Shown here one piece after another: positions 55,501-64,000 of a DNA stretch of 64,000 nt. Position numbers and translations under genes: made by a program. Position 1 is the stretch's first letter. Every line of letters begins with the position of its first letter. The notes beneath the pieces were generated by a model. It ran no database searches, was not told where the DNA came from, and saw only the letters and a list, made by a program, of their open reading frames with translations. The DNA is from Anastrepha obliqua (taxonomy: Eukaryota; Arthropoda; Insecta; Diptera; Tephritidae), in assembly GCF_027943255.1 (NCBI RefSeq), contig NC_072897.1, forward strand, positions 22,010,044 through 22,074,043, given 5' to 3'.

Positions 55501-56097
55501 CGTAAAATTTGGTTGTAATTCGGAGCAGTGGCAACGGGTACAGCGTTCTTTTGAACCAGCTATAATGTCGCTTACTTTTTTAACGCTTGGGGCGGAACTG
55601 AACTGTCAAATTGACAGTGTGAGTTAGAATATGTCAATATTTCTTTCTGATTAGGATGCCATAAGGAAAAAACGTAAGTGCAACATGTAAAAATTGTTTG
55701 TGAATTTTTTTGGAGTGGATTTTGGAACAGTGAATAATTTCTTACGAAATTTGAGAATTTAATGTGAAATCCGAATGAAATTATGTGTTCGTGGAAAAAA
55801 CAATTTTTTTCGTGTTTTTTTTTGAAAAATATAAATGGATAATGGTTAAAAAAGCTCCAATGCTTAATAAAACATATAAATTGCAACGAAAATTCATGAA
55901 TGATCAGGAAAAAAGACGATTGTTTATTCATATGCGTTGATTTGAAATTTAAAAACAATATTCTTTTGACCTGATTTTCAATTTATATTTTATATTTACT
56001 CTAAAACAAATAGAAAAACAAAAAATATTGTTTATGCCAAAGCGCTTGAATAAAGAATAAAGGAATAAATAATATGAAGGGGGGCCGGGTTAGCTAG
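55501..56097. other. Right part of the Helitron, no gene
   Basis: AT-rich sequence between the satellite and the Helitron end. Frames here have no recognisable domain. Confidence 0.5.
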
Positions 56098-56174
56098 TAT
56101 GATACATATTTCATATCTGTACGTGTTGTAGTTTAGTCAGAATAAGCGCCATGTTTTAAAATAATACTATAGAT
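56098..56174. repeat. Direct repeat unit 1, right piece
   Basis: ATACATATTTCATATCTGTA to AATAATACTATAGAT. Matches 56540-56612 of unit 2. Confidence 0.85.
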
Positions 56175-56200
56175 ACTATAGAAGAAGATAGAAGAAGAAG

Positions 56201-56612
56201 ATTATTGCGATCACAACAAAATTCTGAAAAAAATTCGCAGCAACCGTTGGGACTATGTTCATGAATACATATGTATTTATTAGTAAGGATAACAAAGCAA
56301 AACTATTATTGAGGATCCAAATGTATACAATGCTGTGCTCATTAGAAAGGGAGCTAAACAAAGCAAACGTACTCATATACATATATGCGTATATTTGTGT
56401 GTCAACCCGCTTTGCATAGACATCGCTGTTATCAATATGAAAATTTTGATAACTTTACACGCAAATATTTCATGAACTAATTAACCAATTTTAATTTTTA
56501 TAATTTTCCGGAAATATGCTCATCAAAACCTTTCTTTTGATATATATTTCATATCTGTACGTGTTGTAGTTTAGTCAGAATAAGCGCCATGTTTTAAAAT
56601 AATACTATAGAT
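56201..56612. repeat. Direct repeat unit 2 (uninterrupted, ~412 bp)
   Basis: Same text as unit 1 without the Helitron. It lies just beyond the 3' end of the Transib pseudogene, so it may be part of that element's noncoding end. Only one terminus-like feature, CACAACAAAATT, starts both units. Confidence 0.8.
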
Positions 56613-56647
56613 TACATATTCATATAAAACATATCTTTTTGCAAATT

Positions 56648-58504
56648 TTATTCTTGTAAAAGCGCAATTACTTCCTTGCTTAAATCACTGTGCTTTTTCT
56701 TATTGAAAGAAGGTGTCAAATGTGATATCAACGGGTCTGATGTCACCATCATTCGGTGCATGATATCTTGATTCGTGGCAATTCTGCTGCATTTTCTGGA
56801 GTGTCTGAGTCTATACTTTTTGTAGTCTTTGTTTCGACATTCCTGAGCCTCTTCAGACAATATACCCACAGGGAAAATACACTTTTCCATTATATCCTTA
56901 CCGTGTATGAGACTTTTATGGAGAGTAGTTGGCATATTGTACCACTCATACAAAGTAACAAACTTTTTTGCTGTCTCCATACAAAAATCTCCAAATTTTT
57001 TTGGGTTCACTGGCTCACGTATGGTTATGGTTTCAAGAATAATTAGATCTTCGTCCAAACCTGTTATTTCAGAAACTAAGGTTGGATTGGCAAAGAATCT
57101 TCGTGACGTGTTTCCGGAATTTGTTGTGCCGGATCCTTGCTTGACAGTATCAACCTGTATCCCAATTTTATCTTTTAGCTCTCGTTTTATCAATTGTTTT
57201 CTGGCTTCTTTTATTGGGCGAGTATGTGAGTCGACTCGTCCTCGTTTAAATTCCATATTATAGGCTACACGCAGAAGACACTCCATCAGCTTGCTACGAG
57301 CATAGAGAGGTGACATGCCGAATCTCAGTGCTTCTTCATTTACGGGCCTGGATTGAACTTCTTCAATTTTATTCATTTTTGAGGTTGTTGCTCCACAAAT
57401 AAAACAAGAAGATGCTGCTAATGTTTCTGTCACAAACTGCGCTGTTTTACCGTCGATCATCGAAAAATATAATTCATGTTTTACTTTAAATTCACGATTA
57501 TTTACTGTGACTTCGGTTACTCTGAGTTTCGATATTTCCTCATCTACTTTTCTCTTTTCGTTTCGTATAACTTCAGAAGTCTCTTTAACATATGAAAACT
57601 GTAATGTTCTACAATACTGTGTGGAGGAAGCTTTATCATAAATCCACACTGATTGATTTATGTTGTCACTTCATGATAATTTTAGTGGTACTACAGATGT
57701 CATATATAAATGAGAGTCAGACACTTCTTCCGTTGAAAAACTTAGGAGATACTCACTTTGTCCCGAGGCTCCATCAGAAACCCATTTAGAGTATAACGTG
57801 AGATTTTCGCTTGTAATTTGGCTTATCTCGTTTATTGATTTAGTCTCTAAAATTCTTTTAGTAGTGTGATCCAAAAGCTTTTGTAAGGGTACACTTGCTG
57901 AACTTTCAGTAATAAATATGCCTTCTGGATAACATTTAGTCTTTTCTTCCGAGAGTGCTTTTTAAGATACAAGTATGTTATATCCTTCACGTTGTAACCA
58001 GTGCATAAGATACTCATATTTTTCTTTTGTGAGTTCTAGCTTTGTAAACAAACCAACTGTTTTTTTGGGGCAAATTTTCTGATCAGCTTTCGAAATATTA
58101 GATGTAGAAGCAAAATCAATCACTTTTTGGGGAAACATAGCACGTACTTCATCCCTTTTATATCGCTTAGCACGATCACACACACTCGTCAAAGGATTTT
58201 CGTGGACGACCAGTTTTAGAGCTGGTAGAAGGTTCACACTCATCATTACTTAAGTCAATTTCAAAAGTTCCTTCAAGTCAACTTGCGTTCTTACTTTCAA
58301 ATCGCGGTTTGGTGCGCTTAGAATCCAACCACCTTCGTTTGAATTGAGAGTAAAAACGTTTGTATACTGCATCCACAATACGGTCAATTTTATGTTCATG
58401 ACAATGTATGATTGTTCCAAAAATAATTTTAATTTTCTCCTATCGTTGTCATATTCCAGAAGCTTCGTGCATAAATCCGCGTATGAAATGGTGAAACTTT
58501 CCAT
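56648..58504 (-). pseudogene. Transib transposase (RAG1-core-like), broken
   Basis: Runs from MESFTISYADLC (58504) to the end at 56648. Motifs fit Transib, the transposon family related to the RAG1 core: WVSDGASGQSEY (first catalytic Asp) near 57770, SCFICGATTSKM (zinc ligands), SGNTSRRFFANP, YNMPTTLHKSLIHG, and LSEEAQECRNKDYKKYRLRHSRKCSR with the catalytic Glu. Lesions: paired indels around 58190-58260 (the proper reading DLSNDECEPSTSSKTGRPRK is in another frame), a stop at 57962 and a stop at about 57671. Terminal repeats (CACWATG type) were not found. Confidence 0.88.
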
Positions 58505-58513
58505 TATATACTA

Positions 58514-59771
58514 CTGTGGGCAAAAAGTAAGGTGAATTTGGTTGTAAAATGAAAAATCTTTATTTATCCTTGTAAATCAATTTCATCCCCTTCAAAATAA
58601 TCCCCTCTCGATGAAATACACTTATGCCAACGACTTTCCAATACCCGAAACATGCCAAATAGTCCATTTCCAGTATAGCCATCAGCACCTTCTTCGATTC
58701 AACTTTTATCTCCTCAATCGACTCGAAACGCGTTCCCCGGAGTGGCCTCTTGAGTTTTGGGAATAGCCAGAAGTCACACGGAGCCAAATCAGGCGAATAC
58801 GGTGGTTTCGGAACGATATGCGTGGAATTTTTGGCGAAATGGTCACGAAGAATGAGTGCAGTGTGAGACGGTGCATTATCGTGATGCAAAAACCAAGAGT
58901 TGTTGGCCCATAATTCTGGTCTTTTTAGACGAATTGCTTCACGTAAACGACGCATAACGCTCAAATAATATTTCTTATTAACAGTTTGGCCAGGTGGAAG
59001 GAATTCATAGTGCACCACACCACGAAAATCGAAAAAAACTGTCATCATGACCTTTATTTTTGAACGACTTTTACGTGCTCTTTTCGGTCTGGTCTCGCCT
59101 TTAGCACGATATTCGCTTGATTGGTCGGTTGTTTCAGGGTCGTAAGCATAAATCCATGTCTCATCTCCCGTAATGATGTATTTGAGCTTGTCCTAATAGT
59201 CTAAAAGCCTTTTTTCCAAGAGTTTTCGGTACCAAACGAGATTTGACTTTTCGTAGGCCCAAATGGTTTTCACAGATCCTTCTGATATTCCGATCATATC
59301 AGTAAGGTCTTTAACAGTCAACCGACGATTTTTGAGCACTAACTCCTTCACTTTATTGACGTGTTGGTCATCTGTTGACGTCGATGGTCGTCCGGAGCGC
59401 TCCAAGTCATCAACACGTTCTCGACCCACTTTGAAGTCTTTGCACCACTTATAAACATTTTTCAACGACATGGTCGAATCACCAAATGCCTTCTGCAACA
59501 TGCTAAACGTTTCCGCAGCCGAAATTTCATTCCGCAAACAAAATTTGATGGCACTTCTCTGCTCAATCAAATCAGACATTGTAAAAATCGAAAAATGCAC
59601 TCTTGGCCGTTTGGTAAACACAAGCGTAAATATATTACTGATAATGACATTCACATGAAAGTTGGCCCAGATGTTATTAACAGTGCTGCCAACTCATGAA
59701 AAAAATAACTACAGCGAAATTTTAATCCCGCGAAGTTTGACAAATAAATTAACCTTACTTTTTGCCCACAG
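58514..59771 (-). mobile_element. Mariner element copy 2, complete ends
   Basis: 1,258 bp with inverted repeats CTGTGGGCAAAAAGTAAGGT and ACCTTACTTTTTGCCCACAG and a TA duplication (58512-58513, 59772-59773). It is inserted nine bases upstream of the Transib start codon and shares its family with 5715-6845. Confidence 0.93.
58560..59579 (-). pseudogene. Mariner transposase copy 2
   Basis: ATG at 59579 (MSDLIEQRSA). The N-terminal helix-turn-helix region ends at GSVKTI, followed by an out-of-frame stretch (WAYEKSNLVWYRK; the expected text GLRKVKSRLVPK is one base off) also seen in copy 1. The frame is regained after a 7-base loss, but TAG replaces the CAG seen in copy 1 near 59193. Beyond it are the first Asp block around GDETWIYAYDPE, FLHHDNAPSHTA and YSPDLAPCDFWLFP. 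Hence it has one stop plus a scrambled linker. Confidence 0.87.
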
Positions 59772-59773
59772 TA

Positions 59774-60239
59774 GTATTTGTTTACATTGACAAACTCAGT
59801 AAACAGTATAATTATTACGATTCACAGATTATTATTAATATAAGCCAGCAAATATTTACGCACAGGATACATGTAAGTTCATAATTTTGAGTTACCCTCA
59901 AAATGTCAAAAAAAAATTAAAAGTGTTTCGTTATCATTATGCACACACTGGAAAGCGTTTAGTTATTATCATTGCCAAAAAATAATCAGTGGCGCCTGGT
60001 GGCAACTGCAATTGATTAAAACTGAAAGAGACGCTATTAAGCAACTCGTTGATACTAGTTTCTGACCGTAGGTAAATGTAGCTCAAGAATATGAAGGAAT
60101 ATGATTTTTTTTTTTTTCGTAAAATTAATTATAAATAGATAATCAAATGCTTCAAAGCTTTCTTCCGGCTAAAATATATAAAAATATCGTACCCTAAATG
60201 AAAAATAAAAAATTGGAAGCCGGCTCAAGCAAAAGGAAT
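59774..60239. other. Presumed 5' noncoding flank of Transib; otherwise unassigned
   Basis: AT-rich stretch between the mariner and the right arm of the large inverted repeat. The upstream end of the Transib should be here, but I could not place its terminal repeat. From 60198 the P-like frame starts. Confidence 0.45.
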
Positions 60240-60842
60240 AAATATAAAATATCCAATTTTTGCATGTTTGACTATTGCCATCTCATAAAGTCCATCCGTA
60301 ATGTATTTTTGAAGCATGATATTCCAACCGCCAATGGCACTGCAAGCTTTAAGGTCATTAGGAAGTTATTTGATATTGATCAAAAGAATTCCAATTTTAA
60401 AATTTGCCCAAAATTGACGGAGGCTCATATTTACCCAAGCATTTTCGAAAAAATGAGCGTTTCACGCGCAACACAAGTATTGAGCATTTCGGTAGCGTCA
60501 GGTATTGACATGATGTGTAGTCAAAATTTATTTGGCAATGACGAAAACTTGATAAATTTTGCCAAGCCCACGCAGATATTTGTTAAAGAAATGAATGATC
60601 TTTTTGATGAACTGGATGCAAAGCATTTCCAGTCAACAAATCCATTAAGGTCTCCTCTGAAGCGGGATGATAGGGGCAAAGTTGAAAGACTGTTAAGTTA
60701 CTTCGAGTTCTTTAGTCCAATGTCTACAATGCGTGCATATTCTACTATTAAATGTATCCAAGGCTTTCGTGCTACAATAAAATCGATGCAGGAATTGTGC
60801 GAGGAACTTTTTCAACAGCATCAAAATTTAAAATTTATTTAA
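60198..60842 (+). pseudogene. P-element/THAP9-like transposase fragment (right-arm copy)
   Basis: Same ~192 residues as 47365-47943, plus about 22 more at its N-terminus (KLEAGSSKRNKYKISNF) that the left arm lacks, because there the sequence changes to Tc1 debris. This shows that the right side preserves more of the original P-like element. Confidence 0.75.
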
Positions 60843-60964
60843 AATTTAAAATTGTTATAATATGAGAACAATTTCTTAATTGGTGCTTTCACAATTTTAT
60901 ATATTTTTTTTTTCATTTCAGGAAAGTTACAATAAATACCTATTATTTATAGTATTGTAATATA

Positions 60965-61886
60965 AAGGGTGTTTTTTTAGAGGTTAGGTTTTCAAGTTGG
61001 CACTACTTTTTTCGTAGATGGTCTTTTTGACAGCTGTCACTTGATTTATTCTCAGTTTGGTTTGCCATTTCATAATGAATAGACTTACACCTGAATAACG
61101 TTTGCAAATCGTGCAAATTTATTACGAAAATAATGGTTCGGTTCGCGCGACGCATCACAAGAAAATTTTGTTCAGCGTTGAAGTTCACTTTTGGTTGAAT
61201 GGGTATGTCAATAAGCAAAATTGTCGCATTTGGAGTGAACACAACCCACAAGCTATTGCTGAGACGCCGTTACAAAAAGTCACTGTTTGGTGTGCTCTAT
61301 GGGCAGAGGGAATCATTGGTCCATATTTCTTTAAAAATGAAGCCGGCCATAATGTTATAGTCAATGGAGAGCGCTATAGAGCCATGATTAATGACTTTTT
61401 CGTGCCTGAATTGGACGATGTTGATGTGGACGACCTTTGGTTCCAACAAGACGGCGCTACATGCCATACAGCCAACGCAACAATCGATTTATTGAAGGAA
61501 ACTTTTGGTGAGCGCATTATCTCGCGCCGTGGACCTGTGGCGTGGCCTCCAAGATCGTGCGATATAACACCGCTGGACTATTTCTTGTGGGGCTATGTGA
61601 AGTCGCTTGTCTACGCAGATAAGCCCGAGACGATTGACGTCTTGGAAGAGAATATTCGGCGCGTTATTGCTGACATACGGCCCCAATTGCTGCAAAAAGT
61701 GGTCGAAAATTGGGCCTCTCGGCTGGAATTTATTCGAGCCAGCCGCGGCGGCTACTTGCCCGAAATCATTTTTAAAACATAATGACAAACCCTTATCTTT
61801 ATAATAAAGCTAAATTCTTGGCCATAACATTAAATTATATACGTTTTATTTCATCTTGAAAACCTAACCTCTAAAAAAACACCCTT
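60965..61886 (+). mobile_element. Mariner-like element with internal deletion (right-arm copy)
   Basis: 922 bp, same ends and TA flanks as 46320-47243. Confidence 0.9.
61075..61782 (+). pseudogene. Mariner-like transposase, deleted (right-arm copy)
   Basis: ATG at 61075 (MNRLTPE), then a stop shared with the other arm. From 61102 the frame is open for 226 residues, since the second stop of the left copy is absent (TAC here, TAA there). It shares the internal deletion and the Val in ILFSVEVHFWLN. One further residue differs (GERIISRRG here, GERIMSRRG there). Confidence 0.85.
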
Positions 61887-64000
61887 TATATACTATATAT
61901 GAGTAGTTAACTTACTTGATGGTAAAAATTAAAAATAGAGATTAAAAAAAACTAGTGTTTCAATTTTCTTAAGGATAATAATATTTATTTGGTAAGAAGA
62001 ACTTAAATGAACATATACCAATAATTTAACTCGACAGGATTTCCTTACAAAATCAATATGTATATTCGTTCAGCTAAATCAAATGAATATCTGCATATGA
62101 AAAATCGTGGGCGTGCAAAAGCAAAAACGCATATATGTACATAAATACATGCCTACAAACTTCCATAGACATACATATGTATGTACATATGAGGCTGCGA
62201 GCACTTGCGACAGAAAAAATATTTCGATTTGCTATTGCTGTCGAGAATTTAGAACACATATTTACATACATATATTGATGCATACATATGTACGGAGCCG
62301 CGGCCACTCGACTTGACAAAAATTCAAGATTTACCAAATATTGGCAAATAATTCAACGCGAAATATTCCAATATTGACTATTTTCGAATGGTCGAGAAAA
62401 TTGGCATATGGGCGGCTCGTTTTATGAATGAAAGTACTTTGCTCGTAGAAATATGAATTCGAACTTATCAATGAATTTGTTTTTGTTGTGCTTTTTTAAT
62501 ATTTGAAACTGTTCAGCGCCGTCGCGGGTAAATAATCATGGCCACAACAGCTACGCCTAGGAATGCATTTTGTTCTTGTAGTCGCTAGGCTTAGAATTTT
62601 AGTTTTGGAAGCAAACACATGTAGAGGCATAAAGTAAGTATGTGCGGTTATATGTAGGTATATACGAATATTCATGGTTTTGCTTAGAATAGAAACTTTT
62701 ACGTACATATGTACATTGTCCCAACATATGTATTCATATGTATATGCATACACACATACATATGTATATGTAAACGAATACCGTTTAGATGAGTTTTTTT
62801 GCATATGTTAGGAATATGTTTGCGTACGTTTGTCTATTTGCTTTTGAATTTTTTATGTGTAGATACATATGTATGAGCTGTGTTTTGAGGCAGGCTTTTT
62901 TTCTGCCCACATGAATATGGATGGTAGATGTTATATCTATTTAGTATATGAATATACATACATATGGATATAAAAATTTAAAAAGGACACATATTGTTGA
63001 ATAATAACCGTTGATGCAAATGAATGGTTTACAAAGCCAATATTTTATGTGGATATTTTGAAATTATTTTGATAATGCACTTAATATCAATACAATTTAG
63101 TTAGTTAGATACTTAAAATTTCACATTCATGCATGCATATACTTAGAATTAATTTATTGATCTCACTAGAAATAATCCATTTGCGACGGGAAATAAGCAT
63201 GAAAGAGAAATGTGATTTTTGCATACATACATACATACATTGGAAATATGTTGGCATACGTTTGTCTATTCGCTTTGAATTCTTTAAATATTTAGATGTG
63301 TATGAGAGGTGAATGAGCTGGGTTTTGAGGCAAGTCATGATTTTTTTCTGCCCACATGAATATGGATGGTAGATGTTATATATATTCAACACTTCGTAGT
63401 ATATGAATATACATACATATGTACATATATAATAATTTAAAAAGTACAACATATTGCTGAATAATAAACCTTGATGTAAATGAATGGTTTACAAAGTTAT
63501 TTTTTATGTTATGATATTTGAATAATTTTGATAATTCAATTCAATACAATTTAGTCAATTAGATACTTAAAATTTCATATTCATGCATGCATATACATAC
63601 TTAGAATTATTATTATTATTATTTATTAGAGCAATATGAAATATAACACTAATTGATAGAGCACACTAGCTACTTAGGCCTACGGTGCTATTGCGCTACT
63701 TAGAATTAATTTATTCATCTCACAAGAAATAATCCATTTGCGCATGCAAAATGCCGACGGCAAATAAGCATGAAAGAAAAATGTACAAGTCTGCTGTTAT
63801 TTTCTTTTGCCTAACACCAAATCATGGCATTTTACGTTTCAATGCAAACGCTATATTTATTTCTGTTCGCTCCCCTATGTTAACTCTCTTCTGTTAACTT
63901 TCTTACCCTCGTTTTGATGTGATTTGACATTTAACCTGCCCATTCGTTCCTGAGCCTTCTCTATGAATTTACGTTCTCTGGTCAAACAGTTAGAAGACAT

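Larger units (their letters stand above)
54301..56097 (+). mobile_element. Non-autonomous Helitron carrying a satellite array
   Basis: Begins TCTATACTAATATTATAAAG (Helitron 5' TC end) and ends GGGCCGGGTTAGCTAG followed by T (CTRR end). It sits between A and T with no target duplication. The intact neighbour unit 56201-56612 shows the empty site (GCTCAT...TTGATATATATTTCAT). A second Helitron-like start (TCTTATATATAAAATAAAGT at 54506) suggests a nested or chimeric origin. No Rep/helicase gene inside. Confidence 0.82.
60240..64000 (-). repeat. Large inverted repeat, right arm (continues past window)
   Basis: Mirror of 44253-47960. It contains family A copy 6 (62230-62640), the duplicated AT-rich unit, and the small TAA-tailed insertion (about 63600-63710). 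The last bases of the window still match the left arm, so the arm end is not seen. Confidence 0.92.

Noticed and set aside
44253..64000. Assembly mirror artefact as the explanation for the large inverted repeat
   Set aside because: Arms differ by substitutions and a ~50-base indel and surround a unique 12-kb spacer. Not fully excluded without reads, but not favoured.

Overview
The window looks like transposon-dense, probably heterochromatic DNA of a higher fly. A tephritid fruit fly is my best guess. The guess rests on dipteran mobile-element families, long CATATGTACATA-type microsatellites, and a repeat at about 41131-41300 that I recall, unverified, as common in tephritid intergenic DNA. 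I found no convincing host gene, no rRNA gene and no functional tRNA. Almost every coding stretch belongs to a mobile element, and most carry frameshifts, stops or deletions. LAYOUT: 1-4562 is the 3' part of a broken BEL/Pao LTR retrotransposon. 5052-5575 holds a perfect hairpin and a ~128-bp tandem repeat. 5715-6845 is a 5'-truncated mariner. 7003-7741 is a non-autonomous mariner-like insertion with three internal 185-bp tandem units. 9357-15410 is a Ty3/gypsy element with apparently identical 280-bp LTRs and open gag and pol, the youngest-looking element here. 16001-25000 is a palindrome of about 2 kb arms built from a repetitive gene with a possible PIN/FEN-like nuclease and a CXC zinc domain. 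A 554-bp MITE sits in its loop and two nested mariners sit in one arm. 25508-27733 is an internally deleted piggyBac flanked by TTAA. 27827-36800 is an old Ty1/copia element interrupted by a LOA-like LINE at about 29000-34060. 38690-40630 is a Jockey-clade LINE. 41131-44290 holds dispersed repeats and mariner debris. From 44253 to the window end, a second inverted duplication has arms of at least 3.7 kb (44253-47960 and 60240-64000, running off the window). Its 12.3-kb spacer holds Tc1 debris, an RTE LINE, a 1.5-kb foldback with tRNA-like modules and short iterated motifs, a truncated Helitron carrying a helicase end, a second Helitron packed with the ~128-bp satellite, a Transib (RAG1-like) pseudogene and a second mariner. 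Arms of the large inverted repeat differ by point changes and by indels, so they are not a trivial assembly mirror. HOW THE PARTS RELATE: the order of insertions can be read from nesting and from filled versus empty sites between paralogous repeats. Examples are LOA into copia, mariner into mariner into a palindrome arm, RTE into a repeat, Helitron into a tandem duplicate, and mariner next to the Transib start codon. All identifications come from reading motifs. No database search was run, and element boundaries marked 'about' are estimates.
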